From NCBI GenBank assembly GCA_965284565.1, contig OZ260100.1, forward strand, positions 496,001 through 560,000: 64,000 bases of DNA, written 5' to 3'. The notes under the pieces are model-generated. The model ran no database searches and was not told the DNA's origin. It was given only the letters and a program-made list of their open reading frames with translations. Position numbers and translations under genes: made by a program. Numbering within the stretch: position 1 is the stretch's first letter; every line of letters begins with the position of its first letter. The DNA is from BRH-c54 sp965284565. GTDB taxonomy: Bacteria > Bacteroidota > Bacteroidia > Flavobacteriales_E > Vicingaceae. Of this stretch, positions 51,401 through 59,794 are shown one piece after another.

Positions 51401-52635
51401 AATGGATTGTCTATCGTATCATTATCCATGTATGGCCCTTCAAAAAAATCTACTCCTATTGCTGGTGGTGTGGCTCCATATCCTAATGCTGCCTGATTGT
51501 CTTCATCTAAAGCATCTCCATTATAACAAAAACCTAAACCTCTTTCTGCATCACAGCCTACATAATCATCTTCGGCATTCCCTAAATCGGCATCTACCCA
51601 CTGACCAAAAAATGTCTCAGTTAAAGTAAAAGTAGATCTATTTATCATCTCATAGTTGTAAAATGTCATGTTATTTACCTCATCATTAGTGGCAAAAGCA
51701 AATGCCTGACCTCTTATCTCCATCCCTATCGATGGACCTTGTGACTCTGAGTGAACATTCCCTTTATCATTAAACACAAACCATATCGTGGTATCTCCAA
51801 ATAACCTGATATCTCTTGTTGTTCTACAGTCTATATCGCCTATCAAATCATATTTAGGATAATCGCCTTGCGTTGGATCATAAAAATCATCGCCATCTCT
51901 GTCATAAAATGGGGCTAAATGCCAATCTTGTCCTAATCCAGACTCTCCATGTGCTGGCCAGTTTAATATTATGTCTGGTACTTGATAACCTGGAAAGTTA
52001 TCTATCTGTGTTGTAGTTCCATTTATTATATCATCTTGACCTGCTTGATACCATGCTACAAACCTATCTACCATTGATCTTGATATCCCAAAATGTTCGT
52101 CAAATTTTTGACATGTAGCAGGGTCTATCTCTGCTGTTGATGTGTTTAATGGTCCTGGCCAAAAATCATTACCACTTGACCTAAATGTTACTGCTGCTAT
52201 CTTTAACTGCCCGTTTACGTCTCTTCCGCCCATCCATAATGACCCAGCAAATATTGATGTATATCTAGGGTCATCTGCTGTCTTTTGTTTCGGTACATTG
52301 TACATCGATAAATTGTTCGCTCTATCCATCCACATACTCCCTCCTGTCCCTTCTACTCTCGCTCTAATGTTGTTTAACTCTAATGTAGCTATTGCTATCG
52401 CTGGTGCACAATCCGCTGAACTTACTGGACCATTACCTCCTCCTTTATTACCACCACCACCTGAAGTAGGTACATTGCGGGCGGCTAAAGAAATTATTCC
52501 AAAACCTAAAATCATTAAAAACAACAATATAATGTATTTAATAATTTCTAATTTTTTAGAAGTTTTTAATAACTCAGAAATATTTTTTTTAGGGGTATTT
52601 CCGATAGTGTTTGAGATATTAGATGCCGTTTTCAT
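48478..52635 (-). CDS. Giant T9SS-exported surface protein of unknown function
   Basis: The 1385-residue protein has an unusually long basic N-terminal region (about 33 residues) before one hydrophobic segment (IIKYIILLFLMILGFGIISLAA). A Gly-rich linker (about 55-70) follows. The early domain has NNIRARVEGTGGSMWMDR, FAGSLWMGGRDVNGQLKIAA and GNDFWPGPLN, which I recall from a family of large Bacteroidota secreted proteins with no known activity. The C-terminus (VPNPYYANSAYE to VIKPTDLNGF) resembles a T9SS sorting domain but has a YANSAYE-type start. The codon use is striking (A-ending TCA, ACA, CCA, GTA, ATA) and differs from neighbours. A LytTR-like direct repeat lies upstream. Confidence 0.85.
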   Translation of the reverse strand: MKTASNISNTIGNTPKKNISELLKTSKKLEIIKYIILLFLMILGFGIISLAARNVPTSGGGGNKGGGNGPVSSADCAPAIAIATLELNNIRARVEGTGGSMWMDRANNLSMYNVPKQKTADDPRYTSIFAGSLWMGGRDVNGQLKIAAVTFRSSGNDFWPGPLNTSTAEIDPATCQKFDEHFGISRSMVDRFVAWYQAGQDDIINGTTTQIDNFPGYQVPDIILNWPAHGESGLGQDWHLAPFYDRDGDDFYDPTQGDYPKYDLIGDIDCRTTRDIRLFGDTTIWFVFNDKGNVHSESQGPSIGMEIRGQAFAFATNDEVNNMTFYNYEMINRSTFTLTETFFGQWVDADLGNAEDDYVGCDAERGLGFCYNGDALDEDNQAALGYGATPPAIGVDFFEGPYMDNDTIDNPLTEVVQDAIDSLGIPYGGLGLGYGDGIVDNERYGMRKFIYYNRGSGQFPGDGDPVNALQHYNYLKGIWRDGAPMVWGGNGHPSSGGTILADLLFPGDSDPLHWSTLGVTPTPVPWNEFNANTGGTPNTAFDRRFLQSAGPFTLEPGAVNDLTVGVVWARAATGNNLASIQNLKTADDKAQALFDNCFKIAEGPDAPDITFQELDKELILFLTNKVVSNNYNETYNMKDPFIAIPDTMDGVYQGTDDDKDTLRFYDFQGYQIFQVKNASIGVEELYEPEVSRLLAQVDIKDGVKQLVNFTFDESLNANVPQEMVNGEDKGIKHSFRVTRDLFASGDDRLVNHKTYYYIAIAYGYNNFKNYDPNDPLRLDGQKKPYIASRKTGGGGGITSFAAIPHNPAPEAGGTYANSVYGDQPQITRVEGQGNGGNDLKLTSGTETRIVANNFDDFLVYEKGYGPINVKVVDPLNVSAGAYRVQFSDTATLGNLGDAYWTLYAPNGDVINSDQSIKIENEQIILDHGISISIVQAKNAGEEAELGNGLIGGSISFSDPSKPWLTGFRDREGQTDDNWIRSGTSQFAPSGSDPYDDYSLSPQDVSNPTGFVDPEQYFEGVVDGAWAPYRLVSYISDANVQLDAVGLGLLSGNSVKRSSLTNVPSVDIVFTSDKSKWSRAMVLEAQTQTGLAQGGAKHIHLRSEPSVDKNGNPDGTGTGMGWFPGYAINVETGERLNIAFAEDSWLGGENGRDMKWNPTTNSESGMMGGKHYVYVFRGGNVPAPIGSLPTYDGCSALANIMANGPDLNRMLAFSSCVWAGVPILAEGQSLLSTTAKVSLRVSRRYTSFTTASTTNNGLPMYGFDMTGLETIKGNADLLKDSVLAMINVVPNPYYANSAYETGKLDNRIKIVNLPEECTISIYNVNGTLMRRFNKADPKTSLDWDLKNFADVPVAGGVYLMHIDVPNIGERTLKWFGVIKPTDLNGF

Positions 52636-52694
52636 AACAAAAGTTTTTTATTTCGCAATGTAATATTACGTGTAGCTCACTAATTTTACCACTA

Positions 52695-52752
52695 GAAATA
52701 TAGGTTGTGTCGGTTTTAATATATAAACGGTAGGTTCTAGTTTATAAACGGT
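52695..52752 (-). promoter_or_regulatory. LytTR-like direct repeat plus -7 box upstream of the giant surface protein
   Basis: On the minus strand ACCGTTTAT occurs at 52752-52744 and again at 52731-52723, exactly 21 bp apart. Each fits the LytTR-regulator consensus [TA][AC][CA]GTTN[AG][TA], and LytTR sites are direct repeats at this spacing. A -7-like TATATTTC (52702-52695) begins 20 bp downstream of the proximal repeat, and the gene starts at 52635. Confidence 0.55.
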
Positions 52753-52793
52753 AATTAGTATATTTTTGATTTTATATATAACTTTAGTTTTGA

Positions 52794-52826
52794 TTTGAAT
52801 TGAGGAACATTTTAGTCTTACTTTTG
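52794..52826 (+). promoter_or_regulatory. Promoter of ispG
   Basis: TTTG (52794-52797), a 21-bp spacer and TACTTTTG (52819-52826) match the Bacteroidota -33/-7 consensus well. The ATG follows 24 bp after the -7 box. Confidence 0.6.
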
Positions 52827-52850
52827 TTAAAAATTTAGCCCTTTATTATT

Positions 52851-54779
52851 ATGAACAACATTTATTGCAAAAACCTAACATCATATAAAAGATTTAAAAC
52901 CAGAGAAGTAATGGTAGGAGATGTTGGAATTGGAGGTAATAATCCTATTCGTATTCAATCTATGACCACTACAGATACAATGAACACCGAGGCTACTGTT
53001 GCTCAGGCTATCAGAATGATAAATGCAGGATGCGAAATTGTTAGAATTACTGCTCCCAGTAAAAAAGAAGCTGAAAATTTAGCTAATATTAAAGCTGAAC
53101 TTAGAAAAAAAGGTTATAATACCCCATTGGTTGCCGATATACATTTTACACCTAACGCTGCTGAAATTGCTGCTAAAATAGTAGAAAAGGTTAGAATAAA
53201 CCCCGGAAATTATGCTGACAAAAAGAAGTTTGAAACATTAGATTATACAGATGAATCTTATTATGAAGAATTAGAACGTATCAGAAAAAGTTTTGAACCC
53301 TTAGTGAAAATTTGCAAAGAACACGGTACAGCTATGCGTATTGGAACCAATCACGGTTCTTTATCCGATAGGATTTTAAGCAGATATGGCGACACGCCAC
53401 TTGGAATGGTGGAATCTGCCATGGAATTTTTACGCATTTGCAGAGATTTAGATTACCATAATATTGTGCTATCTATGAAAGCCAGCAATACATTAGTGGT
53501 TGTTCAAGCTTACCGATTATTGGTAAACAAAATGATGGAAGAAGGAATGAATTATCCTTTGCATTTAGGAGTTACCGAAGCTGGTGATGGCGAAGATGGT
53601 AGAATTAAATCGGCAGTTGGTATAGGAACACTTTTAGAAGATGGTTTAGGAGATACCATCCGTGTTTCACTTACCGAAGAACCCGAATTTGAAATTCCTG
53701 TTGCCAAAACACTAGTAGAAAGATATAGCAATAGAACTATAGAAACACCTATAGCTCCAATAAAAAAATATGCCATTAATCCTTTTGAATACAACAAAAG
53801 AAAAACCAACGAGGTATTAAATATTGGCGGTTCAAGTGTACCAAGAATAATGGCTGATTTTAGCCTGAAAGAAAATATAAAACCAGCTTCGTTTTTCGCG
53901 TTAGGATACAATTACTCTGTTCCTTTAGATAAATGGAATATTGGCGAAATGGCTTGCGATTATGTTTTTCTTGGCAACAAAATAATTGACTTTGAAGTAC
54001 CAGGAACACTAGGATTGGTTTACCTTCATAAAACTTGGTTGACGCAAAAAAATAAGTTCAACACATTTCCTTTTATAGATTCAAAAGAATACCTCAACAA
54101 CGTTGAAACTCACGAAAAACTGAATTTTGTTTATGTAACGCTTAATCAACTTAATAGTACTTTCATTGATAAAATAAATAATGACAAAACTGCTATATTG
54201 GTAATAGATACTTACCACCCTCATGGTATGGCTGAGCAACGAAATTTATTTAATGAATTAATCTTAAACAATTGTGATGTACCCGTAATTATCGGAAGAG
54301 CTTATGGCAATTTAACTGATGAACAAATTCAACTTTATGCTTCTACTGATATGGGGGCTTTATTGGTGGATGGGCTTGGTGATGGAATTTTTATTGCTGC
54401 AGAGAATTGTGGCAGTGATAGCTTACTCAACAGCCTTGCTTTTGGTATTTTACAAGCAACACGAACAAGAATTTCAAAAACAGAATATATTTCTTGCCCT
54501 AGTTGTGGCAGAACACTTTTTGACTTACAAGAAACAACTGCTAAAATTAGAAAAGTAACATCTCACCTTAAAGGCGTAAAAATTGGAATTATGGGTTGTA
54601 TTGTTAATGGACCTGGTGAAATGGCTGATGCAGACTATGGCTATGTTGGTACGGGAGTAGGAAAAATAACGCTATACAAAGAAAAAAATGTAGTAAAAAG
54701 AAATGTCCCAGAAAAAGAAGCTGTTGAAGAACTTATTGAGCTTATAAAATCACATGGCGATTGGATAGAACCTCAATAA
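52851..54779 (+). CDS. ispG: HMBPP synthase IspG, long form
   Basis: IspG makes 4-hydroxy-3-methylbut-2-enyl diphosphate in the MEP isoprenoid pathway. The 642-residue protein is the long form with an inserted domain between the TIM barrel (TTTDTMNTEATVAQ, ADIHFTPNAAEIAAKIVEKVRINPGN) and the C-terminal iron-sulfur domain, known from Bacteroidota and plants. Cluster ligands are Cys549 and Cys552 (SCPSCGRT) and Cys583 (MGCIVNGPGE, with a catalytic Glu at the end). It has its own good promoter. Confidence 0.97.
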   Translation: MNNIYCKNLTSYKRFKTREVMVGDVGIGGNNPIRIQSMTTTDTMNTEATVAQAIRMINAGCEIVRITAPSKKEAENLANIKAELRKKGYNTPLVADIHFTPNAAEIAAKIVEKVRINPGNYADKKKFETLDYTDESYYEELERIRKSFEPLVKICKEHGTAMRIGTNHGSLSDRILSRYGDTPLGMVESAMEFLRICRDLDYHNIVLSMKASNTLVVVQAYRLLVNKMMEEGMNYPLHLGVTEAGDGEDGRIKSAVGIGTLLEDGLGDTIRVSLTEEPEFEIPVAKTLVERYSNRTIETPIAPIKKYAINPFEYNKRKTNEVLNIGGSSVPRIMADFSLKENIKPASFFALGYNYSVPLDKWNIGEMACDYVFLGNKIIDFEVPGTLGLVYLHKTWLTQKNKFNTFPFIDSKEYLNNVETHEKLNFVYVTLNQLNSTFIDKINNDKTAILVIDTYHPHGMAEQRNLFNELILNNCDVPVIIGRAYGNLTDEQIQLYASTDMGALLVDGLGDGIFIAAENCGSDSLLNSLAFGILQATRTRISKTEYISCPSCGRTLFDLQETTAKIRKVTSHLKGVKIGIMGCIVNGPGEMADADYGYVGTGVGKITLYKEKNVVKRNVPEKEAVEELIELIKSHGDWIEPQ

Positions 54780-54850
54780 TTTATTATGACAAATAACATC
54801 TTTTAATCTTTTTGTTTTTACTTATTTTGCTTGACAAAAAATGAATTACA

Positions 54851-55738
54851 ATGCCTGATAATTCCTTAAAAGCTGAACTAAAAAATTATTTATTTATAAT
54901 TGTTGGAGCTATATTTTTAGCTGCTGGAATGGTTGGATTTCTTATTCCTAATAAAATTGCAACCGGTGGCATTGCCGGACTTTCCATTATTCTTCACCAT
55001 TTATTTGAATTGCCAACAGGAGTAATTTTAATACTTGTTAATATTCCACTTTTGTTGCTTAGTCTAAATTATTTAGGAAAAAAATTTGCCATTAGAACCA
55101 TCATTACCATTGTAATAACAGCACTTTTTGTAGATTTACTAGGTGAAATATATGCTATTGCTGCATTTAGCGATAACACCTTATTATCATCACTTTATGG
55201 GGGTGTTTTTGTTGGAATTGGTTTGGGGTTAATTTTTAAAGGAGAATCTTCTGCTGGTGCAGGAACCATTATTGCTAAGATTTTAAATGAAAAAGCCAAT
55301 ATTAAAACCGGAGATGCTATTCTTATTCTCGATGCTCTTGTGGTTGTAGCTGCAGGAGTGGTTTTTAAAGATATTGAATTGGCATTATGGAGTTTAATAA
55401 GCATTTATGTAAGTGCTAAATTGATTAACTTATTGCTTACTGGAAGCAAACATCAAAAAATTGTACATATTGCACTAGATAATCCTGAAAAGCTACAGCA
55501 AAAAATTACCGAAGAGCTTGGTATAACAGGAACATTAATGCAAGGCAAAGATTTGTACAGCTCCAACCATAAAAACATTATTTTTATTGTGGTAGATAAT
55601 AGTAAAATAAATATCCTCAAAAAAATGGTGTATTCTGCTGATCCCAAAGCTTTAATGATAGTTATGGAAGCTACAGAGTTGCTAGGCTCTAGCAGGTATA
55701 TTAATGGAGAACATTATAAAAGGAAATTGTTTTTTTAA
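54851..55738 (+). CDS. YitT-family membrane protein
   Basis: The 295-residue protein has five or six TM helices in the first ~200 residues (motif LIPNKIATGGIAGLSIILHH, GIGLGLIFKGESSAGAGTII) and a soluble C-terminal DUF2179 domain (about 210-290). Members are thought to be regulated transporters or transport-associated proteins. Substrate is unknown. It lies 71 bp after ispG and ends before a half copy of the dispersed inverted-repeat element. Confidence 0.88.
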   Translation: MPDNSLKAELKNYLFIIVGAIFLAAGMVGFLIPNKIATGGIAGLSIILHHLFELPTGVILILVNIPLLLLSLNYLGKKFAIRTIITIVITALFVDLLGEIYAIAAFSDNTLLSSLYGGVFVGIGLGLIFKGESSAGAGTIIAKILNEKANIKTGDAILILDALVVVAAGVVFKDIELALWSLISIYVSAKLINLLLTGSKHQKIVHIALDNPEKLQQKITEELGITGTLMQGKDLYSSNHKNIIFIVVDNSKINILKKMVYSADPKALMIVMEATELLGSSRYINGEHYKRKLFF

Positions 55739-55755
55739 TTACACCTGTGTAAAAG

Positions 55756-55773
55756 AACCACATAGATACATAG
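55756..55773. repeat. Half copy of dispersed inverted-repeat element (copy C)
   Basis: GAACCACATAGATACATA carries the same AACCACATAG core and a second CATAG as the ends of the copies at 17472 and 25226. No right-hand end is found within the next 300 bp. It lies between the convergent yitT-type and hydrolase genes. Confidence 0.5.
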
Positions 55774-55783
55774 AATTTTTTAT

Positions 55784-56455
55784 CTACCAATTATTCAATT
55801 TGCATTGCTCTTTGAGCACTTCAGCAGGGACATCGTGTTTGCCTTTAAACTCAATTAATTTGCAATTGATGTTTGCTTTTTCAAGAATAGCTTTTTGCTT
55901 ATCAATTCTTTCTTGGGTTACATATTCGTCATCATTGCCATACAACAAAAAAGAATTGATGTTGGTTTTTAATACTTCAAACTCCATATCATCAGGAAAA
56001 ACACTTGCCCACAATATTAAATTAGCACACTTTATCTTATTATCACTTACCCATCTTGCTGCTGTTGCTCCTCCTTGCGAGAATCCAATAACATTCACTT
56101 TAACTTCTATTAAATCTATTTGGCTGAGTAATGTTTCATATAAACTATTAAGATAATTCAGGTAGTCTTGAATTTCATCTTCACGATTTTCTTTGGTCAT
56201 CCAGCTTGCTCCAACCCTACCACTAACTCCTGCAACATAAAAATTAGATAAACCTTCTGGAGCTACAATAAAATTTTCTTCATCTGCTATCCCATCAAAT
56301 TTATGAATGAAATAATTGGCATTATACCCATAACCATGCAATACAAACCATAGTGTTTTTGCTGTAGAAATATTTCCTAAGGAGTAATAATGTGCTGTTT
56401 TCTCAACAACAATTTTATGCTTGTGCTTTTTCATCATCATTTTTGGGAGGGTCAT
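55784..56455 (-). CDS. Alpha/beta hydrolase, carboxylesterase/phospholipase type
   Basis: The 223-residue protein has the nucleophile elbow GFSQGG, the WFVLHGYGYNANYF oxyanion region, a probable Asp in GNDDEYV and the His of KGKHDVP, matching small cytosolic carboxylesterases. Substrate is unknown. The ATG at 56455 gives an overlap of 41 bp with the DUF983 gene; an internal ATG at 56434 is also possible and gives a shorter overlap. No signal peptide. Confidence 0.85.
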   Translation of the reverse strand: MTLPKMMMKKHKHKIVVEKTAHYYSLGNISTAKTLWFVLHGYGYNANYFIHKFDGIADEENFIVAPEGLSNFYVAGVSGRVGASWMTKENREDEIQDYLNYLNSLYETLLSQIDLIEVKVNVIGFSQGGATAARWVSDNKIKCANLILWASVFPDDMEFEVLKTNINSFLLYGNDDEYVTQERIDKQKAILEKANINCKLIEFKGKHDVPAEVLKEQCKLNNW

Positions 56456-56795
56456 ATTTTACAATAATGCTTATCCAAATAGACCTAGAAACCCTAAAAA
56501 TATAGGGCAGTAAAACCAGTAATGCTGCTCCATTAAGTAATAAAAACAAGCCTAAAGAATAAATATCAAAAATTATAGTTATGGCAAAAACAGCAACACT
56601 CAAGGCTACCGTCAGTCCATAACTTACATACATGGCTCCAAAGTAAAAACCACTTTCAGGCTCAAAATCTTGCCCGCAATTCGGACATTCTTTTGGCATA
56701 TCAAAAAAACCTTTAACTCTGTACATGTTTTTGTGTGTGAACAGATCTCCTTTTCTACACTTTGGACATTTAAGCCCTAGAATACTTGATAACAT
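56415..56795 (-). CDS. DUF983-family membrane protein
   Basis: The 126-residue protein starts with a CPKC/CPNC zinc ribbon (LKCPKCRKGDLF, ECPNCGQDFEPESG), followed by two TM helices (about 50-70 and 78-100). The family is common in Bacteroidota and its role is unknown. The charged C-terminal tail (DPPKNDDEKAQA) overlaps the start of the downstream hydrolase gene. Confidence 0.88.
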   Translation of the reverse strand: MLSSILGLKCPKCRKGDLFTHKNMYRVKGFFDMPKECPNCGQDFEPESGFYFGAMYVSYGLTVALSVAVFAITIIFDIYSLGLFLLLNGAALLVLLPYIFRVSRSIWISIIVKYDPPKNDDEKAQA

Positions 56796-56847
56796 TTTAG
56801 TGATTTTAAACTTTACAAAGTTACTTATTAAAGCTTTATTAATAGTA

Positions 56848-56877
56848 TTTGTAGCTAATGATTAATTTGTAATTTCG
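56848..56877 (+). promoter_or_regulatory. Promoter of the ABC-F gene, adjacent to start codon
   Basis: TTTG (56848-56851), an 18-bp spacer and TAATTTCG (56870-56877) form a good -33/-7 pair. The ATG is at 56883, 5 bp after the box, so the transcript would be leaderless or nearly so. Confidence 0.55.
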
Positions 56878-56882
56878 CACCC

Positions 56883-58805
56883 ATGTTAGGAGTAAATGAT
56901 TTAACCGTAAGTTTTGGAGAACGCTATCTATTTGATGGTATTTCTTTTATTGTAAATAAAACCGATAGAATTGGTTTAGTAGGAAAAAATGGTGCTGGAA
57001 AATCCACCTTATTAAAAATTATGGCAAGCGAACAAGAGCCCGATAGTGGAACCATTTCCACTCCGGCAGGCTTTACTGTTGGTTACTTGCCTCAAGATAT
57101 GGATTTCATTTCCGGAAATACCGTTATTGATGAAACTAAATCTGTTTTTAAAGAAGTAAATGATATTAATGCTAAAATTGATGAAATTAATCACCAATTA
57201 GCCACCAGAGAGGATTATGAATCTGACAGTTATTTAGATTTGTTAAACCATTTGAATGATTACAACGAAAGATTAAATGTGTTGGGTGGTTTTTCTATTG
57301 ATGCCGATTGCGAAACCATTTTAAAAGGATTGGGTTTTACTCCAAAAGATTTTACCCGACTTACAGATGAATTTAGTGGTGGTTGGAGAATGCGTATTGA
57401 ATTAGCTAAAATTTTACTTACTAAATCGGATGTGTTATTGCTCGATGAGCCTACCAACCACTTAGATATTGAGTCTATACAATGGTTAGAAGATTTCTTA
57501 AAAACTTACCCAGGTGGAGTTGTTTTGGTATCTCACGACAAGGCTTTTTTGGATAATGTTACTAACCGAACCATAGAAATTACCCTAGGAAAAGTTCACG
57601 ATTACAAAGCTTATTATTCCAAGTATTTAGAATTAAGAAAAGAACGTAGAGAACAACAAGTTGCTGCTTACAACAATCAGCAAAAACAAATACAAGATAC
57701 CGAAAAGTTTATTGAAAGATTTAGGTCTAAAGCTTCTAAAGCTGTTCAGGTGCAGAGTAGAGTAAAACAACTCGACAAAATAGACAGAATAGAAATTGAA
57801 GAAGAAGATAGTACCTCCATGCGTTTTTATTTTCCTCCTGCTCCGCACTCTGGAAAAGTGGTTGTAGAAGCTATTAATGTTGCTAAAAGCTTTGGTGACA
57901 AACAAGTTTTTAAGGATGTAAACTTTTTTATTGAAAAAGGTAAAAAAGTAGCTTTAGTCGGTAAAAATGGTGAAGGTAAAACCACCATGAGTAAAATTAT
58001 TGTTGGTGAATTAGAACACCAAGGAGAGTTAAAACTAGGGCATCAAGTTAAGTTAGCTTATTTTGCTCAAAACCAAGCTGAAGAATTAGATAAAGAGTTG
58101 ACTGTTTTTGAAACCATAGATAAAGTAGCTCACGGAGAAATTAGAAAACAAGTAAGAAATTTATTAGGTGCTTTTATGTTTGGTGGCGAAGATGCTGATA
58201 AAAAAATTAAAGTACTTTCTGGGGGAGAAAGAGCTAGGGTCGCGTTGTGTAAACTGATGTTAGAACCTGTAAATTTATTGGTGCTCGATGAGCCTACCAA
58301 CCACTTAGATATAAAATCTAAAGAAATTCTTAAAGCCGCTTTAAAACGATTTGACGGAACGTTAATTGTTATTTCTCACGATAGGGATTTTCTAGATGGA
58401 TTAGTTACTGAAATGTATGAATTTACTAACGGAAATGTAAAACAATTCTTAGGAGATGTTTATGAATTCCTGAAATCTAAAAAAGTAGATTCTATTAAAG
58501 AATTTGAAAGAAAGGAGAAACAAGTATCCGAACAAAAAAGTGCTACTTCTGAAAATAAACTCAGTTACGAAGAAAGAAAAAACAAAGATAGAGAACTTAG
58601 AAAAGCCGAAAATGCAGTTAAAAAATCGGAAGATTTAATTACCAAATTGGAAGAAAAAATTAAAAACATAAATGAGCAGTTATTAGACCCTACTACTTAT
58701 TCGCAAGAATTAGTTGATGAATTTACTGCACTTAAAAAAGAGTTAGAAACTGCCGAAAATGATTGGGAAAAAGCTCAAGAAGAATTAGAGAGGTTAATGG
58801 ATTAG
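56883..58805 (+). CDS. ABC-F family ATPase
   Basis: The 640-residue protein has two ABC ATPase domains and no TM segment. Walker A motifs are GKNGAGKST and GKNGEGKTT. The signature motifs are FSGGWRMRIELAK and LSGGERARVALCK, and both domains contain VLLLDEPTNHLDI-like Walker B sequences. The linker has an arm rich in Arg, Lys and Gln (FIERFRSKASKAVQVQSRVKQ), and the C-terminal coiled coil is long and Lys/Glu-rich. ABC-F proteins act on the ribosome; whether this one is of the EttA, Uup or antibiotic-resistance type is not decided by sequence alone. The second Walker A has Glu in place of the usual Ala/Ser. Confidence 0.93.
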   Translation: MLGVNDLTVSFGERYLFDGISFIVNKTDRIGLVGKNGAGKSTLLKIMASEQEPDSGTISTPAGFTVGYLPQDMDFISGNTVIDETKSVFKEVNDINAKIDEINHQLATREDYESDSYLDLLNHLNDYNERLNVLGGFSIDADCETILKGLGFTPKDFTRLTDEFSGGWRMRIELAKILLTKSDVLLLDEPTNHLDIESIQWLEDFLKTYPGGVVLVSHDKAFLDNVTNRTIEITLGKVHDYKAYYSKYLELRKERREQQVAAYNNQQKQIQDTEKFIERFRSKASKAVQVQSRVKQLDKIDRIEIEEEDSTSMRFYFPPAPHSGKVVVEAINVAKSFGDKQVFKDVNFFIEKGKKVALVGKNGEGKTTMSKIIVGELEHQGELKLGHQVKLAYFAQNQAEELDKELTVFETIDKVAHGEIRKQVRNLLGAFMFGGEDADKKIKVLSGGERARVALCKLMLEPVNLLVLDEPTNHLDIKSKEILKAALKRFDGTLIVISHDRDFLDGLVTEMYEFTNGNVKQFLGDVYEFLKSKKVDSIKEFERKEKQVSEQKSATSENKLSYEERKNKDRELRKAENAVKKSEDLITKLEEKIKNINEQLLDPTTYSQELVDEFTALKKELETAENDWEKAQEELERLMD

Positions 58806-58809
58806 TTTT

Positions 58810-59784
58810 TTAACTTTCCCTATGCATCAGTTTTTTAGCGAAATTTTCAAAAATTGCTTTTTTCTCTTTTGGTGCTTCAATGCTGTCTAAATGTGCTATG
58901 GCAGTATTGTAGAAATGGCTCATCTCATCAATAGATTTTTCTTTAATCTTTAATTGATTGTAGATGGATTTTACTCTGGTAATTTTATTTTCGGGAGATA
59001 AGGTTTTAGAGTTCAAACAAAATTCCAGTTCTTTTCTTAAAGCACCGTTAGCTAATTCCATGGTTTTTAGCAACAAGTATGTTTTTTTATTCGCCAAAAT
59101 ATCTCCGCCTACTTGTTTCCCAAATTTTTCGGGATTTCCGTAAACATCTAAAATATCATCCATCAATTGAAAAGCAACGCCTATATTTTTTCCAAACTCA
59201 TAAAAATGCTTAGCATCACTTTTTGATGCTCCTGCTATAATTGCTCCCATTTTCAGGCTAGCCCCTAACAAAACTGCTGTTTTCAGTTCTATCATTTTCA
59301 AATAATCATCAATGGTAACATCAGCAGCTTTCTCAAAAAGCATATCGTATTGTTGGCCTTCACAAACCTCTACTGCTGTTTTATTAAACAGTTTTAGAAG
59401 TTCTGGCAATACAGAAGCTTCGCAAGTAGCTAATAATTGATAGGCCTCTACCAACATCACATCGCCAGATAAAATGGCTGTATTTACATCCCACTTTTTA
59501 AAAACGGTTGACTTGCCTCTTCTTATTGGAGCATTGTCCATAATATCATCATGAACCAAAGTGAAATTATGAAATACTTCTATTGCCAATGCCGCATTAA
59601 TAGCTTTTTCGGGTTTACCGTTAAATAGATCGTTAGCCAATAAAAGTAATGCCGGACGAATTCTTTTTCCGCCTAATGCAAGTGTATAATTTATGGGAGC
59701 ATAAAGCGATTGAGGTTGTTTTTTATAAGCATTCTTCTCTATTGCTTCTTCAACTATCTGTATAAAGTTAGTCAGTTTATCCAT
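58810..59784 (-). CDS. Polyprenyl diphosphate synthase
   Basis: The 324-residue protein condenses isopentenyl diphosphate with allylic diphosphates. Both aspartate-rich motifs are intact: DDIMD (79-83) and DDILD in QLMDDILD (about 210). The FTLVH before the first motif puts a Phe at -5, a position often linked with shorter products, though the exact chain length cannot be set. It is the last gene of an operon with an RND exporter, rfbA and an epimerase, 10 bp after the epimerase. Confidence 0.93.
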   Translation of the reverse strand: MDKLTNFIQIVEEAIEKNAYKKQPQSLYAPINYTLALGGKRIRPALLLLANDLFNGKPEKAINAALAIEVFHNFTLVHDDIMDNAPIRRGKSTVFKKWDVNTAILSGDVMLVEAYQLLATCEASVLPELLKLFNKTAVEVCEGQQYDMLFEKAADVTIDDYLKMIELKTAVLLGASLKMGAIIAGASKSDAKHFYEFGKNIGVAFQLMDDILDVYGNPEKFGKQVGGDILANKKTYLLLKTMELANGALRKELEFCLNSKTLSPENKITRVKSIYNQLKIKEKSIDEMSHFYNTAIAHLDSIEAPKEKKAIFENFAKKLMHRES

Positions 59785-59794
59785 TACTTTTATC

